Positions 18,901 through 26,145 of a DNA stretch of 42,849 nucleotides are shown piece after piece. The first letter of the stretch is position 1. Each line of letters starts with the position of its first letter. This stretch comes from Bacteroidales bacterium. GTDB taxonomy: Bacteria; Bacteroidota; Bacteroidia; Bacteroidales; UBA12077. The stretch covers positions 1 through 42,849 of the forward strand of contig JAIORB010000007.1 in assembly GCA_021108325.1 (NCBI GenBank). The letters are read 5' to 3'. The notes under the pieces are model-generated. The model was not told the origin of the DNA, searched no databases, and was given only the letters and a program-made list of their open reading frames with translations. The position numbers and the translations under genes were made by a program.

Positions 18901-21697
18901 CACCGCTTGTTATTGAATCTGTACCATTATATACATTATAAGTTATACCATTTTCGGCATTTGAAATAGTAATAGTTCCATCTTTATCCGGATCAACAGT
19001 ATTTCCTGAGACAGACAGGCCTGTATTAGGAACTAATTTTACTGTTATTTCAAATTCGGGCGAAGTATTTTCACATCCATCTTTACTTACATACAAAGTA
19101 TAATCACTTGCAGCATCACCTAAAGCTGCACTTGGAATAGTAAATATTTTAGATGTTGATACTTCAGTAATTCCTTTTTTCCATGAATAAACAGCATTTA
19201 CCTCTGTTGCACTTAAAGAAAGTGTTTCACCAACACACACATCCACATCGCCAGCAAAAGTAGTAAGAGGTGATACAGAAACAGTAAAATTACGTGTTGA
19301 TGTACAACCATCTTTCTCTACAGTTAATGACCATGACCCAACATCAACACTTCCGGCAGTTTGCTGAATACTTTGTGTACTTGATCTTTCAGTCCCATCA
19401 TATTTCCATGAATAAGAATCAGCACCTGTTTCCTGAGCTATAAGATATAAATCATCGCCAACACAAACGGTTGTATCTCCTGAGAATTGTAAATCAGGAC
19501 CAACATAAACAGTAAACTCTTCAATAACCTGGCTATAACCGTCATCTACCATAATATAAATTATAGCATTTCCCGACTTATTTGCCACAGGAGTTATAGT
19601 CACTGTACGATTTGCACCAGATCCACCAATAACGATACCACTATTCGGAACAAAATTCGGATTCGCAGAAAAGCCTGTAACTTCCAAGTCATTAACATCA
19701 GTTTCAGCATCACCAATTGTAAAAGGAATTGCACTTGTGGCTGAGTTAGTACATAAAGTCTGATCCGGAATATCTGAAATAGTTGGTTCAGTATTTATTA
19801 TCAAATAAACCTTCTCCTGATTGTTTGACCATCTATCACCATTTTTGGCTTTCCATTCAAAATTGGTTTCTCCATGCCAGCCAGATGTTGGAGTAAATGT
19901 TAAAAATTCAATATCATCGATATATATTTTCTGATTAAGAATTACAGCTACTGTTGAAAGTTTTAAACTTCCATTTTCAGGTAATGAAAGAACCTGAATG
20001 CTATCCATATTATATTCGCGTGGATCAAAAAATTTATAGGTAAAATCCAAAGAATCAAATTCTATATCTGTATCCTTTGGCCCTTCTATGTATACATCAC
20101 CTACCCAGGGAGCTAATCCATCAAGGCATTTCGTATCACTTTCCTGCACATGTAATCCAATATTTGAATATCCAAGGTCAAGAGCATTAAACCAGGTATT
20201 CATCGTATTTTTATTACCGTTATATTCAATATTTGCCAAAGCAGAATGATAAGACCAAATTCTGGGCACATCATTTTCAACAACTAATTGTTTTTGTTGT
20301 GTTTCGTCCATAAGGTCGCCACCATCCTGATCACCCCATCTTGTTATTTGAGAGTCGTCCCAATAAATAGTAGTATTCAACTTATTAAACGGACGAATTG
20401 AAGATGTAATAATACCATCCATTTGTTCAACATCGTAAAGGGGAAAATGTGCTGGTCCACGCCCCAGGAACGTAGATGAAGCAGTATAATCTCCTGTAGC
20501 AACAACCGCTCCTGCATCAGTCTTAAAATCCCATAGAATATAGTTAAGCCCTTTCTTCATGTTGCGATAAATAACCCTATCGCTTCCATTAGATGAGTAT
20601 TCGCCATCTTTATCCACATCAATTAAAATAGCAGTAAAACCAGCAATATTGCATTCAATTTTAAAAATTGCAACATCTTCGTAAGGACAATCCGATCGAT
20701 TTTTTTCCATTACCACCTGGTCATGATCTAAAGGAAGATATAAAGGATTACGGTTATAATTGTAATCAAGAAACAAGGTGTCCTCTGTCCATACCTGAAC
20801 TCTTGGAGGGGCAAAAGTTGTATTGGGCCAAACAAATCGGTCGGGGTCGTTCATAAACACCCTGTATTCAGAAATATCATCACCGGTAGTTTGATCCCCA
20901 TCCAGACTCTGAGTTCGTTTTATATAGTTTTCTTCGGTATAAGTAGTTACACCATACGAATTTACAACAAAAGTAAAGGAATATGGATACATCTTAAAAT
21001 TTATCTTATTAATAAACTCATCGGATGTAAAAACATAAAAATGGGCATTAACCGGATACTCAGTAAAAGAAGTATTTGTAAATGTCCATCCTTTCGACCA
21101 TAACCTGCCGGCAGATTTATTTGGTTCTCCGGGATTGGTAATTACATTGTTAGAAGCATCGGTAACTGTAACATCAAAATATTCTAATGCAAATCTGGTT
21201 CGAAAGGTTGGCCAGGCAGCAATTGCATTAAACTCAATATAATGATTTCCGGTAGTTGCAGCAGTATATGTTAATCCATCATATCCTCCAGAAATTGTTG
21301 TTCCATTTAAAACAACACCATTTGGTCCTGTTACAGCTTCGGTATATGAACTAATATAACCATTACCCGAAGTTACCATATCTCTTTCAGCAAAAATAAC
21401 TGTACCATTAGGATCTTTAATACGAAAATCCACATAACTCGGATTAGTTAATACATTACCACCATAGTTTGATGCAGTATACATTTTCATTCCGAAATGC
21501 ATGGTTTCACCTGCATTCAAATAAATATGGATTCTCTCTTTTTCATTTGCAGAATAATTGCCAAAATCATTTCCGGAAAATACATTAAATTCTAACCATA
21601 ATCTATCATTAGAATTTGGCATTAATTGTTTAGTGCCTTCCTGTGCATTTACAGATATTGTAAATAATATAAAGATAAAAAGTATAGCTCTTTTCAT
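9980..21697 (-). CDS. Giant SprB-like repeat adhesin with T9SS type B (gliding-associated) C-terminal domain
   Basis: This is a 3905-residue secreted protein. A signal peptide (MKRAILFIFILFTISVNAQ) is followed by about 950 unique residues with Ig/PKD-like domains (two begin near DTTVCVGDDLYL and DVDVCVGETLSL) and a DVDKDGEYSSNGSD calcium-loop-like segment. Residues about 974-2545 hold 14 Calx-beta-like modules of about 112 residues (pattern GITV..SG.TTEAGGTATFTIVL, then EGTVSP, NWNTPQTITVTGVDD, DDGD, DVSVTNTDDD). About 2548-3585 hold 11 cadherin-like/Big_9-type modules of about 95 residues (VANDDTAET, DINVLANDTGL, DGDYDTATV). Two more Calx-beta-like modules precede a CHU_C/T9SS type B domain (about 3812-3905: IPEAFSPGDDGFNDYFHI, IYNRWGSLVY, GTYYYVL, KNGYVFIKR). 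The Asp-rich loops suggest calcium stiffening. It is probably a cell-surface filament for adhesion or gliding, exported by T9SS with the SprF-like neighbour. Ligand unknown. Confidence 0.9.
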   Translation of the reverse strand: MKRAILFIFILFTISVNAQEGTKQLMPNSNDRLWLEFNVFSGNDFGNYSANEKERIHIYLNAGETMHFGMKMYTASNYGGNVLTNPSYVDFRIKDPNGTVIFAERDMVTSGNGYISSYTEAVTGPNGVVLNGTTISGGYDGLTYTAATTGNHYIEFNAIAAWPTFRTRFALEYFDVTVTDASNNVITNPGEPNKSAGRLWSKGWTFTNTSFTEYPVNAHFYVFTSDEFINKINFKMYPYSFTFVVNSYGVTTYTEENYIKRTQSLDGDQTTGDDISEYRVFMNDPDRFVWPNTTFAPPRVQVWTEDTLFLDYNYNRNPLYLPLDHDQVVMEKNRSDCPYEDVAIFKIECNIAGFTAILIDVDKDGEYSSNGSDRVIYRNMKKGLNYILWDFKTDAGAVVATGDYTASSTFLGRGPAHFPLYDVEQMDGIITSSIRPFNKLNTTIYWDDSQITRWGDQDGGDLMDETQQKQLVVENDVPRIWSYHSALANIEYNGNKNTMNTWFNALDLGYSNIGLHVQESDTKCLDGLAPWVGDVYIEGPKDTDIEFDSLDFTYKFFDPREYNMDSIQVLSLPENGSLKLSTVAVILNQKIYIDDIEFLTFTPTSGWHGETNFEWKAKNGDRWSNNQEKVYLIINTEPTISDIPDQTLCTNSATSAIPFTIGDAETDVNDLEVTGFSANPNFVPNSGIVIGGSGANRTVTITPVANKSGNAIIYIMVDDGYSQVIEEFTVYVGPDLQFSGDTTVCVGDDLYLIAQETGADSYSWKYDGTERSSTQSIQQTAGSVDVGSWSLTVEKDGCTSTRNFTVSVSPLTTFAGDVDVCVGETLSLSATEVNAVYSWKKGITEVSTSKIFTIPSAALGDAASDYTLYVSKDGCENTSPEFEITVKLVPNTGLSVSGNTVDPDKDGTITISNAENGITYNVYNGTDSITSGAGAGANLDITVSHVDLSIGDNIFIIKADNGNCEVELTNQATIHVNTPGITVSAISGNTIEDGTTATFTIVLDTEPTNNVTIGLSSNDATEGSVSPANVTFTSANWNTLQTITVTGVNDFVVDGNQTYTIITAAATSSDPNYNGLDADDITVINEDDDIAGVTVNPTSGLTTTEAGGTDNFTIRLTSQPTANVIIDLTSNNTDEGTVLPASVTFDDTNWNSEQTITVTGVDDDIDDGDQNYTIVSSLTSSTDINYNGLLVSDVELTNIDNDIAGITVNPTSGLTTSETGSTAQFTIVLNTKPTANVSIGISSGDPTEGSVSPTNLTFTLSNWNTPQTITISGVNDNLDDGDILYTIITASATSTDTKYNGINADDVSVTNTDDDVAGITVNPTSGLTTTESGGTAGFTIVLDTEPTADVSIGISSDDATEGSVSPISATFTSVNWNTPQTITVTGLDDFIDDGDITYSVITAAATSTDGNYSGMNAVDVSVTNTDNDAAGVTVSPTSIGTTEAGGTGIFSVVLTSQPSADVTISFTGIDASEGTIDKTSVTFTSASWNTAQNVTVTGVDDAVVDGNVIYTITTTATSTDGLYNGITVADVTVTNADDDIAGITVTPISGLTTTEAGGQATFTIALNTQPTHDVTINIASSDLTEGTVSPASITFTNADYAAKTITVTGVNDNVADGDIGYTIQTSNSSSTDPNYNNKPVDDVSVTNTDNDAVGITVSAISGNTTEAGGTATFTIVLNSEPTANVSIALSSDDIGEGTVSSPVNFTSGNWDTPQTITVTGVNDNIDDGNIEYHIITAAASGGDYAGINADDITVINEDDDTAGITVNPTSGLTTSEAGGTATFTIVLTSQPTADVTIGLSSSNTSEGTVSPAGLTFTSGNWNTAQIVTVTGVDDNVDDGDQAYTIYTAQTLSTDPNYSVINPTDVSVSNTDDDTAGITVSPTSGLTTTEAGGTASFTIVLDSEPTASVSIVLSSDDIGEGTVSSPVNFTSGNWDTPQTITVTGVNDNIDDGNIAYTIVTASAISSDGNYNGIDANDVSVTNTDDDIAGITVSGISGNTAEDGTTATFTIVLDSEPTHDVTIGISSSNIDEGTVSPVSLVFTSANWDTPQTVTVTGVDDDVDDGDIAYSIITAVATSTDGNYNGMNADDVSVTNTDDDDAGFVVEATAGLYTREDGTQATFTIRLSSEPTADVTIDLESSDITEGTVSPASVTFTSTNWNSDQLVTITGVDDNIDDGDIAYNIITHPAVSTDPLYSAYDPINVSVTNQDDDLVGITVNPTILTINEEGTAQTFSIVLNSEPTHDVSIDISSDNINKGTVLPANITFTSANWNTAQDITVTPVDNDIDDGDIVFNIITVPAVSDDDNYKNRNAADVAVTSIDNDEAGITVSAISGNTSEDGTTATFTIVLDSEPTADVTIGISSSNTDEGTVLPVSITFTSGNWNTQQTVTVTGVDDVLADGNQTYYINFATTVSTDGNYGGIDLSSIEVVNADDDSPGVTVFPISGLETTEAEGTATFTVRLNSQPADDVVINTINSDDTSEGTVTPGSLTFTNITWNTPQTVTITGVDDLIDDGDIPYNIELSDAASTDGGYDGLTVPNVSVTNIDDTGPRAADDAATTDEDSDINIDVLNNDLGLDNGGLILSITSQANHGTLTIESDNTITYHPDGLFNGDDAFTYRVCDVEDACDEATVTVSVAWMDDQPVAVGDFRGTSKNTDVIIDVLFNDYGLEDGGIVVSINEVPIPSQGTVVLNGDNITFTPAADYLGLATFIYEITDIDGDSDTAIVSINVREVNSVPDAVNDAAETIENEAVDINVLANDTGLDDGFGSLAIYNSPANGTVTINTNRTITYTPATNFTGNDSFKYIIEDVDGDYDTATVIITVSEKPDYLPVANDDTRGTEYETAVTVDILTNDTGLEDGVQNITISSVPVNGNVIVNIDFTVTYTPNNGFAGIETLGYQVCDNDGDCATATVIIIVKEDGVTNYLPLANDDTAETLENTAVDINVLANDTGLDDGFGQLIIFTQPINGTVVINTNRIITYTPFNMFIGDDSFVYWIEDLDGDYDTATVVITVSEKPDYEPVANADSRGTEYETAVIVDVLTNDTGLEDGGIIVSIESTSSNGTATVNTDNTITFTPATGYSGITSFEYRVTDGDGDFSVATVTITVKEEGVTNYVPLANDDTAETLENIPVDINVLANDTGLDDGFGQLLIFTQPINGTVVINTNRTITYTPFNMFIGDDSFVYWIEDIDGDYDTATVVITVSEKPDYEPVANADARGTEYETAVIVNVLTNDTGLEDGGIVVSIESASSNGSATVNAGNTITFTPTAGYSGITSFEYRVTDGDGDFSVATVTITVKEEGVTNYVPLANDDTAETLENIPVDINVLANDTGLDDGFGQLLIFTQPINGTVVINTNRTITYTPFNMFIGDDSFVYWIEDIDGDYDTATVIVTVREESDYIPVANADARGTEYETAVIVDVLTNDTGLEDDGIIVSIESASSNGLAEVNTDNTITFTPATGYSGITSFEYRVTDGDGDYSVATVTITVKEDGVTNYVPVANDDKVFTNINTDVTIEVLGNDSGLEDGGILLTIYSDASNGSVIINTDNTVTYSPESWFEGTDNFTYKLTDIDGDYDIADVEVIVMSGTLPGITVSAISGNTAEDGTIANFTVVLGTQPAADVNIDLNSDNSSEGIISDTRLTFTTSNWDTPQTITITGQDDDVDDGDISYRILTDNALSADPIYNGLSISNVDVINIDDDDAGIIVITGTNETSEDGTSTSFKLVLNSEPLADVLIELASDDISEGYLEIIDVLFTSENWADTVLVIVNGEDDDEVDGNINYQIVLSPAVSTDLKYDGLELDDISLVNIDDDSKELIIPEAFSPGDDGFNDYFHIVNLEHYDKASIRIYNRWGSLVYSKDNYKNDWDGRASKGGAVGSKLPTGTYYYVLEISDNGEKKNGYVFIKR
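11215..13490 (-). repeat. 570-bp tandem super-repeats within the giant adhesin gene
   Basis: Cadherin-like modules alternate between two types (A: ETLEN...LANDTGLDDGFGQL; B: RGTEYETAV...LTNDTGLEDGG), so the unit of repetition is a 190-residue A+B pair. The same bases recur at exactly 570-bp spacing, for example CTCCATCTA at 11551, 12121, 12691 and 13261. Bases 11541-11860 and 12111-12430 are identical over 320 positions, including synonymous sites. The outer copies are more diverged. Confidence 0.9.
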
Positions 21698-21966
21698 TTC
21701 AATCCGGTTTTTAAGATTAATTGCGAATTTATAAAATACTATATAAATCTACGTACTAATTAGATAGATGTTATTAATACTACACTTTGGAAATTTAACT
21801 GCAATTGTTAATAACTAACATCAAGTATCGCAACCATTTGTTTATATGCTATTTAGCAACACAGTGTATTAAAACATCTAAAAAATTATGAATTTTGTAT
21901 TTTGATGAATATTAATTTTTATATGATGAAATTTCAGATTAAAACCAGAATATGTAAGTTTCTTAC
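21698..21966. other. AT-rich upstream region of the giant adhesin gene
   Basis: This gene-free stretch lies upstream of the giant gene and downstream of the SiaC-like terminator. On the minus strand I found no full TAnnTTTG element; TAAATTCG (about 21724-21731) is the nearest match and lacks a well-placed TTTG partner. No coding frame, repeat or RNA was recognised. The promoter of the giant gene should be here but cannot be pinned down by eye. Confidence 0.4.
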
Positions 21967-21994
21967 AAAAAAGAACTACTTTCCCAAGTAGTTC
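21967..21994 (-). terminator. Rho-independent terminator of the SiaC-like gene
   Basis: Read on the minus strand, a perfect 9-bp stem (GAACTACTT / AAGTAGTTC, 4-base loop) is followed by a run of T. It lies about 33 bases after the stop codon at 22027 and separates that gene from the giant adhesin gene. Confidence 0.8.
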
Positions 21995-22026
21995 ACTTAT
22001 ATAACATTTTTATGTAAATCTCATAT

Positions 22027-22401
22027 TTAAAAAATATCGACACCTTCGACAAAATGAAAATTTATTCTTTTTAATTCGTCTTTGTATATTTCTCCTAAGT
22101 CTTCCATTTCCATATCATCAAATTCGTAATACCAGTTCACATCTAATTCTTTAATATTACTATTATCATCTAATGAAGTTAACAGATGTAATATTTTTTT
22201 TGTTGATGAGGTATTTAAATACTCCAGTTTCAAATCCACTTTGACTTTTTCAGTGTCTAATTTCTTAACCCAATCAATTATCGGGTCATAGAATTTATGT
22301 ACATCCTCAGGTAAGGATCTTCCGGTTATTTTTAACTCTCCCTTCTTTAAAAAAGAGATTTCGGGTGTTGAATCTGTTTTTTGAATTACAAGGCTATTCA
22401 T
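22027..22401 (-). CDS. SiaC-like regulatory phosphoprotein (DUF1987)
   Basis: This 124-residue soluble protein matches the SiaC/DUF1987 family in full length: STPEISF near the N-terminus, LKITGRSLPEDVHKFYDPI, the DLKLEYLNTSSTKKI core at residues 56-70, and VNWYYEFDD near residue 90. In Pseudomonas aeruginosa SiaC, a threonine in the LNTSS motif is phosphorylated by SiaB and dephosphorylated by SiaA, and the unphosphorylated form binds a diguanylate cyclase; the matching residue here is T64. No siaB-, siaA- or GGDEF-type gene adjoins it. It stands alone with its own terminator. The family call is strong; the pathway in this organism is inference. Confidence 0.85.
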   Translation of the reverse strand: MNSLVIQKTDSTPEISFLKKGELKITGRSLPEDVHKFYDPIIDWVKKLDTEKVKVDLKLEYLNTSSTKKILHLLTSLDDNSNIKELDVNWYYEFDDMEMEDLGEIYKDELKRINFHFVEGVDIF

Positions 22402-22497
22402 TTCGAATTTTTAGGTTTCAGTTCAAAATTTGACTTAAAAATAAATAAAAAATTGATAAATAAAACTTTTTTTTGACTAAACGCCAATCCATTAGGA

Positions 22498-23115
22498 TTA
22501 TTTTAATGCTTCAATAGCATTTGGTCCTTCATTAAAAAGTAAATCAATGATACTTAAATTGGGCATGAAGCCATGTTTTTCCTGAAACACCTGAGTATAT
22601 TCAACTATTCTAAAATTGGGGTCTACATACTCTTTTTTGGGATGAATTTTTTCTCTAAGATCATCAAAATAATTACCTTGCTCATCATAATATTTATCTG
22701 TAAATTTTAAATTAACATCAATATCTAAATGTTCTAATATCATATTCTGTATTTCAATATTAAAATCGAGTAAGAATTTATATTTCTTTTCATAAAATGG
22801 TTTTAAATTATCTTCGTAAAATTCAAAAAACGGTGATGATCGATATGCTGATTCTATTGATTTCCAATGCAGTTTTTGCCAATTGGTATCATAATCAATT
22901 AACAAATCTTTAATTTTTGTTTTAAGGGATATTTTCTTAACCGGGATAGATAATGATAATTCTCCATTTGCACCATAAATTTTACATCTGTTCCTGTAGC
23001 TCTGCTTTATAAAATTTTCGTGTTTCTCAATAAATACCTCATCATACTTAAATAACTTAGTAAAATACTGAACTGGAGCCAGATATGCAGTCGCTAAAAT
23101 AACTTTTTTACTCAT
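22498..23115 (-). CDS. WbqC-family protein
   Basis: This 205-residue protein matches the WbqC-like family along its length: AYLAPVQYFTKLFKYDEVFIEKHENFIKQSYRNRCKI at the N-terminus (split here by eye into AYLAPVQYF and QSYRNRCKI), LSIPV, the NWQKLHWKSIESAYRSSPFF motif near residue 80, and a C-terminal NLSIIDLLFNEGP. WbqC proteins occur in O-antigen and surface-polysaccharide loci and may act on sugar precursors, but no reaction is established that I can state. No glycosyltransferase lies nearby; in Bacteroidota this gene is commonly found downstream of lepB, as here. It has a good -7 element and a terminator between it and lepB, so it is probably transcribed separately. Confidence 0.82.
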   Translation of the reverse strand: MSKKVILATAYLAPVQYFTKLFKYDEVFIEKHENFIKQSYRNRCKIYGANGELSLSIPVKKISLKTKIKDLLIDYDTNWQKLHWKSIESAYRSSPFFEFYEDNLKPFYEKKYKFLLDFNIEIQNMILEHLDIDVNLKFTDKYYDEQGNYFDDLREKIHPKKEYVDPNFRIVEYTQVFQEKHGFMPNLSIIDLLFNEGPNAIEALK

Positions 23116-23126
23116 GGTTTCTTTGT

Positions 23127-23156
23127 AAAAAAAATACCGGACAGATAACTATCCGG
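23127..23156 (-). terminator. Rho-independent terminator between lepB and the WbqC-family gene
   Basis: On the minus strand CCGGATAG-TTAT-CTGTCCGG (8-bp stem, one G-T pair) is followed by TA and eight T residues. It lies 22 bases after the lepB stop and 11 bases before the next gene's ATG. Confidence 0.7.
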
Positions 23157-23158
23157 CA

Positions 23159-23166
23159 CAAAGGTA
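23159..23166 (-). promoter_or_regulatory. -7 element (TACCTTTG) for the WbqC-family gene
   Basis: TACCTTTG on the minus strand matches TAnnTTTG exactly. The expected start (near 23152) falls inside the lepB terminator stem. A TTTG at the right distance upstream was not found, so this rests on the -7 element alone. Confidence 0.45.
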
Positions 23167-23178
23167 TGTAGTATTTTA

Positions 23179-24588
23179 TTAATGTATTAACGAAAACATT
23201 CTGTTCCAACGAATTTTATTTACAAATTGCTGATCCTTATCTAACGACAACCAAATGAACACGGCTTTTCCTACAACATGATCTTCAGGAACAAAACCCC
23301 AATATCTTGAATCAGCTGAATTATGACGATTATCACCCATCATAAAATAATAATCCATTTTAAAAGTGTATGAATCAACTTTTTTATCATTAATAAATAT
23401 TTCGCTACCATCTACTCTTAGTTTATTACCCTCGTAGGTTTCAATTATTCTATAATATAATGGCAAATTATCTACATTTAAATCAATAGTTACACCCTTT
23501 TCAGGTATATATAATGGTCCGAAATTATCTTCAGTCCAGGAATAATCTGAATTGAAAGGAAAAATGGAAATATTAGCCATATTAATGTTTGTATTCTCAT
23601 ATTTCGAAACTGCTGAAACAGCTGTAAAGTCTTTTAAATTAGTTACATTTTCAGCAGTTAATGGTAGTTCATACATCGAACTTGAAGCAATATATCTTCT
23701 GTCATCAACAGCAATATTTAATCTTTCAAAATATTTTGAATTGATTTGTTTTCCATTGGTTTTTATAAAATAATCGTATTGCATCTTTTCAAAATGTGAC
23801 TGTTCCTCGCCGTTTATATAAACCTGTCCATGAATAATCTTTAAACTATCACCAGGAATTGCAACACAACGTTTGATGTAATTTTCACGTTTATCAACCG
23901 GACGAACAGTGATATTAAACTGATCCCAAATATAATCCCTTGCGATAGCTTTATAACTCTCAAAAGATTTTATAGGATCACCCTGCTGAATATCTCTGCG
24001 TTTTAGTCCATCGGCATAATTTCTTGTAATTGAATAATAATCTTGTTCTTGCATTTCTAAAACAACCGTATCGCCTGCAGGGAAATTAAATACTACAATA
24101 TCATTCCTTTTAATATCTCCAAAACCTGCAATTCGTTTATACGGGTTTTTTATCCACTCTACATACGATTTTTTATATTTTGTTAAAGGTAAAGTATGAT
24201 GAGCAAAAGGAAATGAAATAGGCGTGTTAGGAAGTTTTGGTCCGTAACTTACTTTGCTTACAAAAAGATAATCGCCAACCAATAAAGTTTTTTCCATTGA
24301 TGATGTTGGAATTGTATAGGCCTCTATCAAGAACATACGAATTAAAGTCGCTGCAATAACAGCAAAAATCAAAGCATCAACCCATTCCACTATAGCACTT
24401 TTCTTTTCAGACTCATCAGGTTTTTTCCAAAATGCCCAATTCACAAATTTAGTTAAGTGCACATCAATAATAATTGTAATACCAAATAAAAACCAATAGT
24501 TTTTTATCCATATTACCCAAAGCAGATAAATTATAATTGCTACTCCAAACTTAAAGTACTTGTTTTTTAAAATTTCTTTTAGTGTCAT
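23179..24588 (-). CDS. lepB: Signal peptidase I
   Basis: This 469-residue membrane protease removes signal peptides from exported proteins. Two N-terminal hydrophobic segments (about 11-45) and a third (about 68-88) precede box [19 protein letters not shown], with catalytic Ser97 directly before Met98. The general base is Lys239 in [13 protein letters not shown], and the late conserved box [17 protein letters not shown] lies near residue 430. The protein is longer than E. coli LepB (324) because of insertions on either side of the lysine box, a usual feature in Bacteroidota. It begins 17 bp after dapB, so the two form an operon; a terminator follows it. Confidence 0.95.
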   Translation of the reverse strand: MTLKEILKNKYFKFGVAIIIYLLWVIWIKNYWFLFGITIIIDVHLTKFVNWAFWKKPDESEKKSAIVEWVDALIFAVIAATLIRMFLIEAYTIPTSSMEKTLLVGDYLFVSKVSYGPKLPNTPISFPFAHHTLPLTKYKKSYVEWIKNPYKRIAGFGDIKRNDIVVFNFPAGDTVVLEMQEQDYYSITRNYADGLKRRDIQQGDPIKSFESYKAIARDYIWDQFNITVRPVDKRENYIKRCVAIPGDSLKIIHGQVYINGEEQSHFEKMQYDYFIKTNGKQINSKYFERLNIAVDDRRYIASSSMYELPLTAENVTNLKDFTAVSAVSKYENTNINMANISIFPFNSDYSWTEDNFGPLYIPEKGVTIDLNVDNLPLYYRIIETYEGNKLRVDGSEIFINDKKVDSYTFKMDYYFMMGDNRHNSADSRYWGFVPEDHVVGKAVFIWLSLDKDQQFVNKIRWNRMFSLIH

Positions 24589-24605
24589 TTTATTTTGCTT
24601 GTATA

Positions 24606-25322
24606 TTAAATTTTTAATAAATCGTCCATTGAATAATAACCTTTTTTACTAATTATAAATTCAGCTGCTAAAATTGCTCCTAATGCAAATCCTTTACGGC
24701 TTTTAGCATCATGTTCAATCGTAATTTTATCGAATGATGAATCATAAATAATTTTGTGGTTTCCCGGAACATTCCCTTCTCTAAATGATTTAACAGCAAT
24801 TGTATTGTCTGAATTTTCCTGTTCTTTTTCCCAATTATTTTTTCGTTCAATATTTTCAATTAAACCTTCGGCTAAAGTAATTGCAGTTCCACTCGGAGCA
24901 TCCAATTTTTGTGTATGATGTGTTTCTTCAACTCGAACATTATAATCAGTGAAATTATTCATCATTTTTGCCAGGTGTTTATTAAGCTTAAAAAATAAAT
25001 TTACACCTATACTATAATTTGATGCATAAAAGAATGTTTTATTCTCGTTTTTACATCTTTCAAGCACATCATCAAATTTTTCCAGCCATCCTGTAGTTCC
25101 ACTAACAACAGGGATGTTATTATCAAAACATAAATTTATATTAGGAAAAGCACTTTCAGGCACCGAAAATTCAATTGCAACATCTACATTACTAAAGTCA
25201 TCTTTAGTTAATGATTTAATATTATTTTCATCGACACGTAGAACCACATTATGATTTCGCTCTTGGGCAAGTTTTTCTATTTCTTTACCCATTTTCCCGT
25301 ATCCAATAATTGCTATATTCAT
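24606..25322 (-). CDS. dapB: 4-hydroxy-tetrahydrodipicolinate reductase
   Basis: This 238-residue cytosolic enzyme reduces the cyclic dipicolinate precursor with NAD(P)H in the lysine/meso-diaminopimelate pathway, which supplies peptidoglycan. The N-terminal nucleotide-binding motif is [15 protein letters not shown] (about 105) and [10 protein letters not shown] follow; the catalytic region [16 protein letters not shown] holds the His-His and Lys that bind the substrate. It is slightly shorter than E. coli DapB (273), the usual Bacteroidota form. lepB follows after 17 bp. A terminator of the ribosomal-protein operon lies upstream, so dapB needs its own promoter in 25323-25418, where I saw no perfect element. 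Confidence 0.95.
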   Translation of the reverse strand: MNIAIIGYGKMGKEIEKLAQERNHNVVLRVDENNIKSLTKDDFSNVDVAIEFSVPESAFPNINLCFDNNIPVVSGTTGWLEKFDDVLERCKNENKTFFYASNYSIGVNLFFKLNKHLAKMMNNFTDYNVRVEETHHTQKLDAPSGTAITLAEGLIENIERKNNWEKEQENSDNTIAVKSFREGNVPGNHKIIYDSSFDKITIEHDAKSRKGFALGAILAAEFIISKKGYYSMDDLLKI

Positions 25323-25418
25323 TTCAAATTAGTTAGTGTGCAAGATATTTAAATCCTTACAAAACTTTCAATAATTATTCTTAAAAAATGTTAATTCGTT
25401 TTTATGATTTGTAAATAT

Positions 25419-25447
25419 AAAAAAAGGGAAGCATAATAGCTTCCCTT
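25419..25447 (-). terminator. Rho-independent terminator of the thrS-infC-rpmI-rplT operon
   Basis: On the minus strand AAGGGAAGC-TATTAT-GCTTCCCTT forms a 9-bp stem followed by a T run, 24 bases after the rplT stop codon. Confidence 0.85.
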
Positions 25448-25470
25448 CTACAGTATATTATAGAAATAAT

Positions 25471-25818
25471 TTATTTCTTAACAGTTTTTATAACTTCAGC
25501 AAAAGCTTTAGGATGATTCATTGCTAAATCGGCTAATACTTTTCTGTTAAGTGCTATACCCTTTTTATTTAATTTACCCATGAATTCAGAATAAGACATT
25601 CCGTGTTCGCGAACACCTGCATTAATTCTTTGAATCCATAAAGCTCTGAAATTTCTTTTCTTGGTTTTTCTGTCTCTGTATGCGTAGCTTAATCCTTTTT
25701 CGAATGCATTTTTAGCAACAGTCCAAACATTTTTTCTTCTTCCAAAGTACCCTTTGGTGTGCTTCAATACTTTTTTTCTTCTTGCTCTTGAAGCAACTGA
25801 ATTTACTGATCTTGGCAT
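25471..25818 (-). CDS. rplT: 50S ribosomal protein L20
   Basis: This 115-residue basic protein has the full-length L20 pattern: [54 protein letters not shown] and [16 protein letters not shown]. It binds 23S rRNA early in 50S assembly. It is the last gene of the classical infC-rpmI-rplT cluster and is followed by a strong terminator. The 101-bp spacer from rpmI is longer than usual and can fold, which leaves room for autoregulation of the kind known for L20 in other bacteria. Confidence 0.98.
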   Translation of the reverse strand: MPRSVNSVASRARRKKVLKHTKGYFGRRKNVWTVAKNAFEKGLSYAYRDRKTKKRNFRALWIQRINAGVREHGMSYSEFMGKLNKKGIALNRKVLADLAMNHPKAFAEVIKTVKK

Positions 25819-25838
25819 AACTTTCCGTTTTGTGAACG

Positions 25839-25878
25839 ATTAGCGGCCTCTTCTTTTTCGGCTCTTATTTCGGCTAAT
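25839..25878 (-). promoter_or_regulatory. Candidate hairpin in the rplT leader
   Basis: In the rpmI-rplT spacer, ATTAGC (minus strand, ending at 25873) can pair with GCTAAT (starting at 25844) around a purine-rich 28-base interior; the stem is only 6 bp plus weak inner pairs. L20 represses its own operon by RNA binding in E. coli and Bacillus; a similar role here is only a guess. Confidence 0.25.
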
Positions 25879-25919
25879 TCATCCTGGTTAAATACTAATA
25901 AATAATTTTAATTAAAAGA

Positions 25920-26117
25920 TTACTTCATTGATAAACACAACTTAATGTTGTTTTCATCAGCCTTATGTACTTGTCCTGTAGCAGTCAGATTTCTCTTTTG
26001 CTTTGTAGTCTTTTTAGTCAAAATATGACTTTTAAAGGCATGTTTTCTTTTAATCTTCCCTGAACCGGTAATGCTAAATCTTTTTTTAGCTCCCGATTTT
26101 GTCTTCATCTTTGGCAT
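25920..26117 (-). CDS. rpmI: 50S ribosomal protein L35
   Basis: This 65-residue, very basic protein has the standard L35 beginning [20 protein letters not shown], then [19 protein letters not shown] and [14 protein letters not shown]. Length and motif order are normal. It follows infC by 28 bp in the translation-factor operon. Confidence 0.98.
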   Translation of the reverse strand: MPKMKTKSGAKKRFSITGSGKIKRKHAFKSHILTKKTTKQKRNLTATGQVHKADENNIKLCLSMK

Positions 26118-26145
26118 TTTACTTCAAATTTAAAATTTAAATATA

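Noticed and set aside
9980-21697. Giant gene as a toxin (RTX- or CDI-like)
   Set aside because: There is no C-terminal toxin domain, no RTX nonapeptide array and no immunity gene; the C-terminus is a T9SS type B sorting domain.
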